A stretch of 38,583 nt of DNA from Alphaproteobacteria bacterium (lineage in GTDB: Bacteria > Pseudomonadota > Alphaproteobacteria > Rhizobiales > JAKIUO01), in contig JAJRRW010000077.1 in NCBI GenBank assembly GCA_024279115.1, positions 1 through 38,583 of the forward strand, read 5' to 3'. The position numbers and the translations under genes were made by a program. Below are positions 1 through 8,593 of this stretch, in pieces. Position 1 is the first letter of the stretch; each line of letters starts with the position of its first letter. The notes under the pieces were generated by a model that worked only from the letters and a program-made list of their open reading frames with translations, was not told the origin of the DNA and ran no database searches.

Positions 1-188
1 TCAATGAACATACCAACGGCCTCGTTCGACAATATTTTCCAAAAGGAACTGATTTTGCTAAGCTGACACCGGCGCAGGTTCAGGCGGTCGAGGACAAACT
101 GAACCGGCGGCCAAGAAAATGGCTCAACTACAAAACCCCATGTGAGGTGTTTTCAAAGACGTGTACAGATGTTGCGTTTCAATGTTGA
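1..188 (+). CDS. IS30-family transposase, C-terminal end (5' part outside window)
   Basis: The open frame from base 3 to the TGA at 186-188 encodes 61 residues. They contain NEHTNGLVRQYFPKGTDF near the start and NRRPRKWLNYKTPCEVF near the end. These are the typical last segments of the DDE catalytic domain of IS30 transposases: the E-x-x-N-G-L-x-R-Q-Y-F-P-K block followed by the conserved R-P-R-K-x-L-x-x-x-T-P block. The enzyme cuts and pastes its own element by a DDE mechanism. Whether the gene is complete cannot be judged, because its 5' part lies left of the window. Family assignment is confident; activity is unknown. Confidence 0.85.
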   Translation, partial: NEHTNGLVRQYFPKGTDFAKLTPAQVQAVEDKLNRRPRKWLNYKTPCEVFSKTCTDVAFQC

Positions 189-198
189 AGGGGCGGAT
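1..198 (+). mobile_element. Right end of an IS30-family insertion sequence
   Basis: The transposase reading frame ends at 188. The sequence around 173-198 (gttgcgtttcaatgttgaag, then ggggcggattt) resembles the terminal inverted repeats of IS30-family elements, which commonly overlap or closely follow the transposase stop. Homology to a different transposase family resumes at about 199, so the element most likely ends between 190 and 199. The left end and any target-site duplication are outside the window. The exact boundary is inferred. Confidence 0.55.
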
Positions 199-336
199 TT
201 TAATCCCGTCAAACACGGCTATGTGAAGGAGATGGCCGACTGGCCCCATTCCTCCTATCACCGCGATGTTAAAGCTGGTCACTACCCCGCCGATGGACGC
301 GGCGCGATAGATGATGATTTCAAATTTGGCGAATAA
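196..336 (+). pseudogene. REP-associated tyrosine transposase (RAYT/TnpA_REP) C-terminal remnant
   Basis: From about 199 the frame reads FNPVKHGYVKEMADWPHSS, then YHRDVKAGHYPAD, and stops after FGE at 334-336. N-P-V-K-H-G, D-W-P-x-S-S-x-H and the ending F-G-E are characteristic of the C-terminus of IS200-like REP-associated tyrosine transposases (HUH family, Y1 nuclease), which mobilise REP palindromes. Only about 45 residues remain; the HUH motif and catalytic Tyr are missing. The upstream part is replaced by the IS30 end, so this is a truncated gene, probably cut by the insertion. An ATG at 142 opens the same frame, but the codons before 196 belong to the IS30 element. Confidence 0.75.
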
Positions 337-393
337 TGGCCAGTTAGAGCGGCTCAATCCATCATCGGAGCCAAATTTTAAGAGCTTACACCC

Positions 394-1122
394 CTATCCC
401 ACAGCCAATCCCTGCAAATCGGTGAGTTCTTTCACGCCCTTTTTGGCCAGTGTCATCAGCTCGCCAAATGCTTCTTCGGAAAACGGTTCGGCTTCAGCGG
501 TGCCTTGAATTTCGACGATGCCGCCCTTGCCGGTCATGACGAAATTGGTGTCGGCTTGCGCATTACTGTCTTCGGGATAATCCAGATCGAGCACGGCTTC
601 GCCTTTATAGATGCCGCAGGAAACGGCGGCCACACTGTCGCGCATCACATCAGAGACCTGTTTGTCGCCAAACATGTCGCGGGCCGCCATCCAGTGCAGA
701 GCATCATTGAGCGCCACCCAGGCACCTGTTATGGAGGCACATCGGGTACCGCCATCTGCTTGCAAGACATCGCAATCCACCATGATCATGCGTTCGCCCA
801 GCGCCTTCATATCGACCACAGCGCGCAAGGAGCGCCCCACCAGACGGGTGATTTCCTGAGTACGGCCCCCGACCTTGCCCATGGTACTTTCGCGGCGCAT
901 GCGCTCGCTTGTGGAGCGTGGCAGCATGGAATATTCCGCCGATACCCAGCCCTTGCCGCGACCCTTCAGCCATGGCGGCACACGCTCTTCGACGCTGGCC
1001 ATGCACAAAACATGGGTATTGCCGCATTTAATGAGGCATGAGCCCTCGGCGTGCATGGAGACACCGCGTTCGAAACTGACAGGGCGCATTTCATCATTCT
1101 GGCGTTTGCTTGGTCTAATCAA
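394..1122 (-). CDS. rph: Ribonuclease PH
   Basis: Phosphorolytic 3'-5' exoribonuclease that trims tRNA 3' ends, using phosphate and releasing nucleoside diphosphates; it works as a hexamer in the cytoplasm. The 242-residue product has the usual length. It carries the N-terminal [18 protein letters not shown] block, the [14 protein letters not shown] block, [16 protein letters not shown] and the [12 protein letters not shown] catalytic region. I chose a TTG start at 1122-1120: it gives the family N-terminus (MIRPSKRQ) and is preceded by AGAAGGA about nine bases upstream. The open frame runs on to 1572, but that extension overlaps hrcA antisense and has no family similarity. Divergent from hrcA, as in many alphaproteobacteria. 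Confidence 0.95.
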   Translation of the reverse strand: MIRPSKRQNDEMRPVSFERGVSMHAEGSCLIKCGNTHVLCMASVEERVPPWLKGRGKGWVSAEYSMLPRSTSERMRRESTMGKVGGRTQEITRLVGRSLRAVVDMKALGERMIMVDCDVLQADGGTRCASITGAWVALNDALHWMAARDMFGDKQVSDVMRDSVAAVSCGIYKGEAVLDLDYPEDSNAQADTNFVMTGKGGIVEIQGTAEAEPFSEEAFGELMTLAKKGVKELTDLQGLAVG

Positions 1123-1200
1123 CTTTGAATTTCCTTCTGATCGTATTATGTATGCATTGGTCGGCAACATAGTCGCGCCTGTTGTGTAAAGTCCATTCAT

Positions 1201-1230
1201 TTGACGCTTTTTCACGACATCTGATATGGA
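1201..1230 (+). promoter_or_regulatory. Candidate sigma-70-type promoter of hrcA
   Basis: TTGACG at 1201-1206 is followed after 18 bases by TATGGA at 1225-1230, 15 bases before the hrcA ATG. The -35 matches consensus well and the -10 is weak. No CIRCE inverted repeat (TTAGCACTC-N9-GAGTGCTAA) is visible in the 123-bp rph-hrcA gap, so I see no sign that HrcA represses its own gene here. Confidence 0.35.
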
Positions 1231-1245
1231 TGCTCCAAATAACCA

Positions 1246-2313
1246 ATGAGGCCCCCCATCAAAAAACTTGATGATATTGACCAAAGATCTCGCGAAATAT
1301 TCCGGCAGGTGGTGGAAGCCTATCTGGAAACCGGCGAACCCGTGGGCTCGCGCCTGATTTCCCGGGCGCTGCCCATGCAGCTGTCGCCAGCCTCTGTCCG
1401 CAATGTCATGACCGATCTGGAAGAGCGCGGCCTGATTTTTGCGCCGCACACCTCTGCCGGGCGCATGCCAACCCAAACAGGCCTGCGCCTGTTCGTGGAT
1501 GGCTTGCTGGAAGTCGGCAATATCTCGCAGGCCGAGCGCAACCAGATCAAGAAAAAAATGGATCCTGGTCAAGGCGAAAGCGAACGGCTGGTGGAGGATG
1601 TTTTGTCGGAAGCCTCCGAACTCTTGTCTGGTCTCTCACAATGCGCCGGACTGGTGCTGGCGGACAAAAAAATGGCCCAGATCCGCCATATCGAATTCGT
1701 GCCGCTGGAGCCCACCAAGGCACTGGTGGTGCTGGTGGGCGAGGATGGCGAAGTGGAAAACCGGGTGATTGATTTACCCGATGGTCTGCCCCCCGCCAGC
1801 CTCACAAAAGCCAGCAATTTTCTCAATGCCCATATTAAAGGGCGCTCGATCATGGAGGCGCGCACTCATCTGCAAGCCGATCTTGAAACCGCGGGCGCTG
1901 AGCTTGATGTGTTGACGGCACGCGTCGTAGAATCCGGCATTGCCGTCTGGTCAGGGGGACATGCCGACGCCAAAAGCCTGATTGTACGGGGCCGCTCCCA
2001 CCTTATCCGCGATCTCAACGCAGAGGAGGATCTGACCCGCATCCAGCAATTGTTCGATGATATGGAGAGCAAAAAAGACCTGATCGAAATCCTGCAATCG
2101 GCGGAAGATGGGTCGGGTGTTCGTATTTTTATCGGTTCTGAAAATAAAAGATTTTCATTGTCCGGCTCTTCGATTATTGTATCGCCCTTCAAGGATGAAC
2201 AAAAAAAGGTCATCGGCGTGCTCGGCGTGATCGGTCCAACCAGACTGAATTATGCGCGTATTATCCCTGTTGTCGACTATACTGCCCGCCTGATGGGTAG
2301 ATTGCTGACTTGA
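1246..2313 (+). CDS. hrcA: Heat-inducible transcription repressor HrcA
   Basis: Repressor that binds CIRCE operators of groESL and sometimes dnaK operons, its activity being tuned by GroEL. The 355-residue product has the N-terminal winged-helix region (about 1-80), with ARKRRP-like family features such as [32 protein letters not shown] and [10 protein letters not shown]. The GAF-like dimerisation domain follows (about 105-340), ending in [20 protein letters not shown]. Length and all conserved blocks are as usual. The ATG at 1246 has no strong Shine-Dalgarno sequence. It heads a unit with grpE, 72 bases downstream. Confidence 0.96.
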   Translation: MRPPIKKLDDIDQRSREIFRQVVEAYLETGEPVGSRLISRALPMQLSPASVRNVMTDLEERGLIFAPHTSAGRMPTQTGLRLFVDGLLEVGNISQAERNQIKKKMDPGQGESERLVEDVLSEASELLSGLSQCAGLVLADKKMAQIRHIEFVPLEPTKALVVLVGEDGEVENRVIDLPDGLPPASLTKASNFLNAHIKGRSIMEARTHLQADLETAGAELDVLTARVVESGIAVWSGGHADAKSLIVRGRSHLIRDLNAEEDLTRIQQLFDDMESKKDLIEILQSAEDGSGVRIFIGSENKRFSLSGSSIIVSPFKDEQKKVIGVLGVIGPTRLNYARIIPVVDYTARLMGRLLT

Positions 2314-2385
2314 TTTCGCCAGACCTTTTTCGTATCCAGCAGAACCAACAGATAAAATTTAATCATCACGGAGCCATCAAGCTTA

Positions 2386-3114
2386 ATGACAAACGACAAA
2401 AAACAGGACGATGCCCAAGAACAAATGGCACCAAAGCCCGCTGATGCACAGCCCCGGGGCGACGAGGCCGGGAGCTTTGATAGCGACCCGCTCACCGACG
2501 CCGATGGAGAGCTGTTACCAGGGCCCATGGAGCAACTGGAAATAGAAATTGCTGATCTAAAGGATCGCTATCTTCGGCAAGCAGCCGATATGGAAAACCT
2601 GCGCAAACGCAGCGAACGGGAGCGCTCCGACATCAAAAAATACGCGGTCAGCGAATTTGCCCGCGATATTTTGCCCCTTTCCGACAATTTCCAGCGGGCC
2701 ATTGATGCCGTGCCGGCGGAAGCTGCCGAACAGGACGAGGCGCTCAAAAGCTTTCTTGATGGTGTCAAAATGAATGAGCGGGAGCTGCAAAAAGTGCTCG
2801 AGCGTCACGGGGTCACCCAACTGGACCCCAAGGGCGAGAAATTCGATCCCAACCAACATCAAGCCGTGCAGCAAGTCGAAGATAGTGACCTGCCCAACAC
2901 CACCGTCGTCGAGGTGTTTCAAGTGGGCTATGTGATCGCTGAACGAGTGTTGCGACCCGCCATTGTCTCGGTTGCCAACGGCGGCGCAAAAACGGTCAAC
3001 GCTGCCAAACAACCGCCAATGAGCCTGCCAGATTCCGACCCTGCACCACGTTCTAAGAAAACCGACAGTGATAAAGACGAAGAGCTTGGGTCAAATATCG
3101 ATAAAAATGCCTAA
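2386..3114 (+). CDS. grpE: Nucleotide exchange factor GrpE
   Basis: Cytoplasmic co-chaperone that releases ADP from DnaK. The 242-residue product has an acidic, low-complexity N-terminus (about 1-50), then a long coiled coil beginning ELEIEIADLKDRYLRQAADM and ENLRKRSERE (about 50-110). The C-terminal beta domain includes GVTQLDPKGEKFDPNQHQAV and VFQVGYVIAERVLRPAIVSV, the family signature. It is followed by a hydrophilic tail of about 45 residues, a little longer than in many homologues. GGAG lies about a dozen bases before the ATG. Its position after hrcA is the classical heat-shock pairing. Confidence 0.95.
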   Translation: MTNDKKQDDAQEQMAPKPADAQPRGDEAGSFDSDPLTDADGELLPGPMEQLEIEIADLKDRYLRQAADMENLRKRSERERSDIKKYAVSEFARDILPLSDNFQRAIDAVPAEAAEQDEALKSFLDGVKMNERELQKVLERHGVTQLDPKGEKFDPNQHQAVQQVEDSDLPNTTVVEVFQVGYVIAERVLRPAIVSVANGGAKTVNAAKQPPMSLPDSDPAPRSKKTDSDKDEELGSNIDKNA

Positions 3115-3164
3115 ACAAATGGGGCCTGCACAGGTTTCAAAATGATCGAAGGGAAAATACCAAT

Positions 3165-3545
3165 ATGAGCCAGAATGAAAATGAGTATATCGTCGCATTT
3201 GACGATAGCGGTCCCTATTGCACTCGCCCTGATGGCAGCGAGGAACGCGTCAACTGGAGCGATATTGTCAAGGTGACCATCGAGGCCACCGGCGGCGAAA
3301 ACGAAGAAGCGCCCGCTCACGTGTGGATTGTATGGGGGCGCGACAACGCCTCGGGCTGCGTTTATCCAGGCGCTGCCACAGGAGCCGAGCTGCTGCTTCT
3401 GGAACTCAAAAACCGCCTGGACAAATTTGATGTGGGTGCCGTTGGCGAAGCCATGAAATCGCAAGAAAACCAGACCTGGCTGTTGTGGCAAGAACCTGGA
3501 GCTGGCACCAATACCCCAGAAGATGAAGATCGCGTCGTCAATTAG
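3165..3545 (+). CDS. Conserved-looking small acidic protein of unknown function
   Basis: A 126-residue soluble, acidic protein that I do not recognise. It has no signal peptide and no membrane segment. The alternation of short hydrophobic stretches (YIVAFDDSG, VNWSDIVKVTIEATG, VWIVWGRDN, ELLLLELKNRLDKFD, TWLLWQ) suggests a small beta-rich domain closed by a helix, of the PH-like kind; this is an inference from the pattern only. The ATG lies 50 bases after grpE on the same strand, so co-transcription with hrcA-grpE is possible. Codon use resembles the neighbours, which supports a real gene. Confidence 0.75.
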   Translation: MSQNENEYIVAFDDSGPYCTRPDGSEERVNWSDIVKVTIEATGGENEEAPAHVWIVWGRDNASGCVYPGAATGAELLLLELKNRLDKFDVGAVGEAMKSQENQTWLLWQEPGAGTNTPEDEDRVVN

Positions 3546-3750
3546 GCAACCAGAATAATCTTGACTAAACAAGATGATTGGTAATGTTGCAACTATTCTC
3601 ATTGCCAGCCCCGCCAAGGCGCGGAACCATACTCTTTGATCTGAGAAATATTGGTACAGATTGGCATAAAATTACGGAACCTGTGGTTATGTATCCGCTC
3701 CCACGAGGGGATGACACATATAGGCTTGTTGCAAATTGAAAGAGCCGATC

Positions 3751-5289
3751 ATGCAAGGTGTTGTCGCCGCAGGACATGAAAATACGGCCAGGGCCGCCGC
3801 CGCCATGTTGCACGCTGGTGGCAATGCTTTTGATGCGGCCATGGCAGGCATGGTCGCCTCTGGCCTTCCCGAAACCGTTCTCTCCTCGCTGGGCGGCGGC
3901 GGCTTCATGATGGCCTATCGGGCCGATCTTGATCAAACCATCCTCTATGATTTTTTTGCCCAAACGCCTTGCCGCAAACGTCCCGTCAGCGATCTTGATT
4001 TCCATGCCATTGATGCCGATTTTGGTCCCGCCACCCAGGAATTCCATATCGGCGCCGGATCGAGCGCAACGCCTGGCGTTATTCCTGGCCTGTTTGCCAT
4101 TCATCAAGACCTTTGCAACTTGCCCCTCGCGCAAATTCTCGAACCCGCCATCGCTCTGGCCCAGGACGGGGTAGAGGTCAGCGCTTTTCACGCCTATCTG
4201 TTTGAAGTCATTGAGCCAATCCTCACCAGAGACATCGCCGCAAAAACGTTGTTTGCCCCAACGGGGAGACTTCTCAAAAAAGGCGAGCGGTTTCATAATC
4301 GCGACCTTGCCCGCACTCTTGAGGCCTTGCTTAGCCACGGCGAAGCCCATTTCCGAACAGGGGCGCTGGCCAAGGCGATAATCGCCCAATCCGCTGAGCA
4401 AGGCGGCCATCTAAGCGCTCAAGATCTAGTGTCCTACAAGGTCGAGCGACGACGACCGCTCGTCCAGACCTATCGCGATCAGCAGCTTTTTCTCAATCCG
4501 GCCCCTTGTGCGGGCGGCCCCCTGATCGGCTTTGCCTTTGGGGTGCTGGAGCGCCTGTGTCCCCATGGCGCTCCTGATTTGCTCGACCTCGTGCAAGCCA
4601 TGTCGCTCACCAACAAGGCCCGCAGCCAAAAGACCAGTTGCCTCGAACAGTTTGCCGATGATGATCATATCGCCCGACATCTCGCCGCTGCCAATACCCA
4701 TCCCTCCGCCAGTCGCGGCACCACCCATATCAGCACCATTGACACAGCTGGCAACGCCGCCGCGCTGACCATCAGCAATGGCGAGGGCAATGGGCTGATG
4801 CTGGGAGATAGCGGCATTATGCTCAACAATATGCTGGGGGAAGAGGATTTGCATGATCAAGGATTTCATTGCTGGCAAGAGGATAAACGGCTCTCCAGCA
4901 TGATGGCCCCGACCCTCATCAAATCGCCCGACAACAGCCTGACCGTTCTTGGTTCAGGAGGCTCCAACCGCATCCGCAGCGCCATATTACAGGTCGCCAG
5001 CGGTCTCATAGATCATGGCTTTTCCCTCAAGGAGGCCATCGAAGCGCCAAGACTGCACTGCGAACAAGGCGGTCATATCAGTTTTGAAAATGCTCCAATA
5101 ACAGCCCCGTTTACCCGCAGTGCCAAGCAACAATTGATGAAAGTGCACCCGGATGCTCACGGCTGGCCAGCACCGAACATGTTTTTTGGTGGCGTGCACG
5201 CGGTGCGCAGAACTGCGACAAATCAGCTTGAAGGGGTGGGAGACCAGCGCCGCGCCGGGGTCGCCATCATCACAGACCCTGTATCATAA
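3751..5289 (+). CDS. ggt: Gamma-glutamyltransferase family protein, cytoplasmic type
   Basis: N-terminal-nucleophile hydrolase family that cleaves or transfers gamma-glutamyl groups (glutathione and analogues) after self-cleavage into two subunits. At about 512 residues it is somewhat short. Visible blocks: AGGNAFDAAMA and SLGGGGFMM near the N-terminus, GAGSSATPGVIPGL, the autocleavage/catalytic site RGTTHISTID (nucleophile Thr about residue 324), SNGEGNG, LSSMMAPTL and GSGGSNRIRSAI. There is no signal peptide, unlike periplasmic GGT. I prefer the ATG at 3751, with AAAGAG six bases upstream, over a TTG at 3736. Substrate is unknown; related acylases share the fold. About 200 bases separate it from the gene before. 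Confidence 0.85.
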   Translation: MQGVVAAGHENTARAAAAMLHAGGNAFDAAMAGMVASGLPETVLSSLGGGGFMMAYRADLDQTILYDFFAQTPCRKRPVSDLDFHAIDADFGPATQEFHIGAGSSATPGVIPGLFAIHQDLCNLPLAQILEPAIALAQDGVEVSAFHAYLFEVIEPILTRDIAAKTLFAPTGRLLKKGERFHNRDLARTLEALLSHGEAHFRTGALAKAIIAQSAEQGGHLSAQDLVSYKVERRRPLVQTYRDQQLFLNPAPCAGGPLIGFAFGVLERLCPHGAPDLLDLVQAMSLTNKARSQKTSCLEQFADDDHIARHLAAANTHPSASRGTTHISTIDTAGNAAALTISNGEGNGLMLGDSGIMLNNMLGEEDLHDQGFHCWQEDKRLSSMMAPTLIKSPDNSLTVLGSGGSNRIRSAILQVASGLIDHGFSLKEAIEAPRLHCEQGGHISFENAPITAPFTRSAKQQLMKVHPDAHGWPAPNMFFGGVHAVRRTATNQLEGVGDQRRAGVAIITDPVS

Positions 5290-5441
5290 ATCAGCGTATA
5301 TTCGCGGTTTTGACCCAACCAGAAGCAAGAATTTTGCCCTTTCCCAGAAGTTTTTCTGGTTCAACCTGACACCCAAATTAACGCGCCTTTAAGGGAAAGA
5401 GGGTTAATCCTACTTAGTTGATTGTTTTAACAAAAAGTAGG

Positions 5442-7055
5442 ATGGTTTTGCTATCTTTTAGCACCAAAACGCAGATCATAGGGATCTCCTCGCTTAAATC
5501 AGTGCTGCTCCTAATTCTGGGGGCAGTATTCCTTTCTGGCTGCACGCAGCAAAATCTTAAAATATCCAAGCTGTCCTGCAGCTATAAAAAAGGCGCCAAA
5601 GCCAATATCTGCCAGCCAGCCAGCCCGATGACCAAAGCCCAGATAGTCCCCACCAAAAAATGGCAGACACATGTGGCGACCAGCCAGCCTGCACAGCCGC
5701 CGCTGGCGATTGGCCGCAAGGCTCATGCCTCGCCAAAAATAGTAACACCAAAAACCACGGCTCGCCGCGCGGCGCCCCTTAGGCCGCTGTTTGCGACCAC
5801 TGTCAGCCGGGAGCCACGAACAACCATTTCAGCGCCGTTAGCCGCGCAGAATTATCGCGATCTGGCATCAATTATCCGTCACACCTTGCGTGACAATCCC
5901 GATATTGGCATCGCCCTTGCGCCAGAGCGCGGCGAGCGTGCAAGCATCGATATCGCCCGGGCCGGCTATCACCCCACGGTGGATATCCGCGCCGCCTTCG
6001 GGCCGGAAAATTACGACACTGATGATCAGAGAAACACCGCTATCCCTCGTCAGGAATTTGGCGTTGATCTGCACCAGACCCTTTATGACTTTGGCCGGAC
6101 CAAGGGCAAAGTTGATCGTCGCAAGGCCCTTTACAACTCGGCTGGCTATCGCCGTATTGACAAAATGAACACGGTCGCCATGGAGGTCGCCCAAGCCTTT
6201 TTGAGCACCAAAGAAGCGGCAGAACACATCAAAGTCGCCCGCCAGAACATCACCTCGCACAAGGATATTCTACGGCTGGTATCGGCGAGCGAAAAAGCTG
6301 GTAATGCCACCATTGCCGATGTCAAACGGGTGACGACCAGACTTGAAAAAGCCAAAACCAATCTCATTGATCTGCGCTCGCGCAAGCAAAAGGCCCGTGA
6401 AGAGTTCGTGCGCCTGACCGGTCTTCGGCCCGATGCGTTGATCGCCCCGCCAACCCTCCATGCTCCCTTGCCGCCAAAAAATGTCTCCAGCGCGCAATAT
6501 CCAGACAATCCGGCCCTGCTGTCCGTTCGCGCCGATATTGACAGCCTGCGCGCCCAGGCCAGAACCGCCAAGGCCAATCTGGAGCCAAGTATAGATCTTG
6601 ACGTCTCGGGCAATGTCAAACGCAATGTCTCGGGCGAGACCGGCATGACCAGCGGTCTCAAGGGCATGGTATCGTTCAATTATAAATTGCTGGATGGTGA
6701 CGCCCGCCTCAATACGACACGCCAGATCTACATTCGCATCAACGAGACCAAGCATCTCTATCGAAAAAAACGACGCGCCTATATCCAGGCTCTGGATAGC
6801 GCCATTCGCACCGTGCGCGCCAATCTGGAAAAATCTTCGCTGCTCACCACAAGACTTCGAGATAGTAAAAATGTTCTTCGCCTTTACAAAGCACAGTTCA
6901 AGGATGGCAGCAAAACCGTGTTCGAAATGCTCGACGCGCAAATGGATTTGTTCACCACAAGCAGTGAAAAAATCGCCAATCAATACGGCAAATTGCGCAG
7001 CGTCTACGAAATCTACGCCCTGCGCGGAGATCTTGTCGGGCGCCTGCTTCGTTAA
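5442..7055 (+). CDS. TolC-family outer membrane lipoprotein, probable type I secretion/efflux channel
   Basis: Outer-membrane trimeric channel component of a tripartite exporter. The first 33 residues contain a hydrophobic stretch ending in the lipobox LSGC (Cys about residue 34), so the mature protein is probably acylated. A Lys/Pro/Thr-rich, apparently disordered segment of about 100 residues follows, which is unusual for the family. The OEP domain then shows both repeats: LASIIRHTLRDNPDI, ARAGYHPTVDIRA, FGVDLHQTLYDFG, then SGLKGMVSFNYKLLDGD and FKDGSKTVFEMLDAQ, which are typical of TolC. The ATG has a poor ribosome site; an in-frame TTG at 5418 is the alternative. No adaptor or ATPase gene is adjacent; the HlyD/ABC pair at 33915-37705 lacks an outer-membrane partner in the window. 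Confidence 0.85.
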   Translation: MVLLSFSTKTQIIGISSLKSVLLLILGAVFLSGCTQQNLKISKLSCSYKKGAKANICQPASPMTKAQIVPTKKWQTHVATSQPAQPPLAIGRKAHASPKIVTPKTTARRAAPLRPLFATTVSREPRTTISAPLAAQNYRDLASIIRHTLRDNPDIGIALAPERGERASIDIARAGYHPTVDIRAAFGPENYDTDDQRNTAIPRQEFGVDLHQTLYDFGRTKGKVDRRKALYNSAGYRRIDKMNTVAMEVAQAFLSTKEAAEHIKVARQNITSHKDILRLVSASEKAGNATIADVKRVTTRLEKAKTNLIDLRSRKQKAREEFVRLTGLRPDALIAPPTLHAPLPPKNVSSAQYPDNPALLSVRADIDSLRAQARTAKANLEPSIDLDVSGNVKRNVSGETGMTSGLKGMVSFNYKLLDGDARLNTTRQIYIRINETKHLYRKKRRAYIQALDSAIRTVRANLEKSSLLTTRLRDSKNVLRLYKAQFKDGSKTVFEMLDAQMDLFTTSSEKIANQYGKLRSVYEIYALRGDLVGRLLR

Positions 7056-7077
7056 TCTCACTCGGTGTTTTTATGGG

Positions 7078-7116
7078 TCTTGTGGCTGTTCCGCCTGCGG
7101 CGGAACAGCCACAAGA
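7078..7116. terminator. Perfect hairpin between convergent genes
   Basis: Bases 7079-7095 and 7099-7115 are exact reverse complements (17 bp, 18 with the flanking T-A pair) around the three-base loop tgc. It sits between the 3' end of the TolC-like gene and the 3' end of the convergent minus-strand gene at 7121. It most likely stops or insulates transcription from both sides. No run of T follows on either strand, so a Rho-independent mechanism is not fully supported. Confidence 0.6.
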
Positions 7117-7120
7117 TAGA

Positions 7121-8101
7121 TTACTGTTTCACACCAACGACCTTGCCGCGTAGTTTCAGGGCGGCTTTCTCGTCGCCCTTGACCACCACACGGGACAATT
7201 GTGCCTCGAGTTCGTTCAAAGCGCGTTGTTGTTTGTTAGGCCCCATGCTGCGCACGGTGCGCATCGCACGGACCTTGGCTTTTGGCGTCAACCCCGCCGT
7301 TTGAATGTTTTTCACGGCGTCATTATATTTGGCACACAGGTAAAATTTTTCCTGCGGGACCGTGGGCACCGGAATCGACGAAACAGAGATCACCGGCACT
7401 CTGGTTTCCAGCTGGTTCGAATAATAGTTTTTGCCCTTCAGGTTCAGCATGGAGATCAGACCCGATCCACTTTGCTCTCGCAATTGATAAGCTTTCTTGT
7501 AGATCATCGATACACTCGCGGCGGTGATATAAAAAAGCTGATCGCCATTCTTGCCAAAATCGCCAAACGGCGCGTTGCAGGCCACCATATTCGATCCGCT
7601 ATTGCCAATGACTGTGGCGATGTTTCTGATCGTCAACTCCGTCAAATCATCTTTTTGCATATTGAGTTCAAGAAAGGCGGGCACTTTTGCCCCGGCGCCA
7701 AATTTGCGATCGACAATCGCCCTGAAAATGATCACATCCTTGATGCCCACTGTCTTGTTGGCTTCAACAAAGGTTGGTCCAAGCAGTTGCAGCTGGCCGC
7801 TTTTCTGGTCGATATAAAAATAGTTGCCCACCAGGCTTTCGATGCTTTTGGAAAAATTTGTCACGTCACTGGCGTTCAAAAAAGCGCCGCTTTCCATAAA
7901 ACGCTGCAAGGCCTTGATCGATGCGCTTTTGCCTTGTGAGACAGCTTTTCCGTCTTTGACCTTGCTCGGCAAGGGGGTGACGAACGCCTTGTCAAGCCAG
8001 CTGTCAGCGTCAAGTTGGGCCTGCGCCCCGCCGGTCTGAATAGACAGTATCAAACAAACAAAAAATCCTAAACCGCGCAGACTTTTAACCTTGCGTAACA
8101 T
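7121..8101 (-). CDS. Secreted protein of unknown function
   Basis: A 326-residue product that I cannot assign. The N-terminus is a clear Sec signal peptide: positive MLRKVK, a hydrophobic stretch, and a probable cleavage after AQA near residue 29. The mature part has two or three cysteines (ACNAPFGDFG, YLCAKYND) that could pair in the periplasm, no membrane segment, and a basic C-terminus rich in Lys and Arg. I chose the ATG at 8101 because GGGAG stands six bases upstream; an in-frame ATG at 8131 would add ten residues before the signal peptide. It is transcribed toward the TolC-like gene. Confidence 0.75.
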   Translation of the reverse strand: MLRKVKSLRGLGFFVCLILSIQTGGAQAQLDADSWLDKAFVTPLPSKVKDGKAVSQGKSASIKALQRFMESGAFLNASDVTNFSKSIESLVGNYFYIDQKSGQLQLLGPTFVEANKTVGIKDVIIFRAIVDRKFGAGAKVPAFLELNMQKDDLTELTIRNIATVIGNSGSNMVACNAPFGDFGKNGDQLFYITAASVSMIYKKAYQLREQSGSGLISMLNLKGKNYYSNQLETRVPVISVSSIPVPTVPQEKFYLCAKYNDAVKNIQTAGLTPKAKVRAMRTVRSMGPNKQQRALNELEAQLSRVVVKGDEKAALKLRGKVVGVKQ

Positions 8102-8207
8102 TGCCAGCTCCCTCGCATAAATGGCGTTCACTTATTTTCCTGTAAAGGATGCGGGAAACCTATTAGAATTTCAATAGAAAAAGGCTTGTTGTTACAAAGG
8201 GGAAGGC

Positions 8208-8567
8208 ATGACCTATGATGAGTTCAATCAGTTTTGCGAGGCACTGATTTCCACCACACATGTCGTGCAATGGGGTGGCTCGCATGTCTGGAAAGTCGGC
8301 GGAAAAGTCTTCGCCATAGGCGGCTGGGCCGACGACCGACCCGCCTATACATTCAAAACATCTGACCTGTCATTTGAGATCCTCAAGGAACAAGACGGCC
8401 TGCGCCCGGCCCCATATCTCGCCTCAAGGGGCTTCAAATGGATCCAGAACTATGCCCTGCCCGGATTAAACGACGAGGATCTCAAGACCTATATCATTCG
8501 CTCCCATGAACTCGTTGCCTCAGGCCTTAGCAAGAAGAAACAACGGGAATTGGGGCTGTTGAATTAA
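8208..8567 (+). CDS. MmcQ/YjbR family protein
   Basis: The 119-residue product matches the small CyaY-like MmcQ/YjbR family (DUF419), often annotated as DNA-binding, with no firmly established role. Seen in the sequence: MTYDEFNQFCEALISTTHVV at the start, the WGGSHVWKVGGKVFAIGGW core, FKTSDLSFEIL, and APYLASRGFKWIQ followed by an alpha-helical end that matches the family's closing segment (LKTYIIRSHELVASGLSKK). Length is usual. A strong Shine-Dalgarno GGGGAAGG precedes the ATG. It appears monocistronic, convergent with the histidine kinase gene. Confidence 0.9.
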   Translation: MTYDEFNQFCEALISTTHVVQWGGSHVWKVGGKVFAIGGWADDRPAYTFKTSDLSFEILKEQDGLRPAPYLASRGFKWIQNYALPGLNDEDLKTYIIRSHELVASGLSKKKQRELGLLN

Positions 8568-8593
8568 GGCCTTGTTTCTGCTAGACCCTGCCC

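Noticed and set aside
1123-1572. N-terminal extension of RNase PH to 392 residues
   Set aside because: The extension is antisense to hrcA and unrelated to the family; the TTG at 1122 with a good ribosome site gives the standard length.
5344-5359. Terminator hairpin after the gamma-glutamyltransferase gene (CCAGAA-gttt-TTCTGG)
   Set aside because: Six-base, AT-rich stem without a T-tail; too weak to call.
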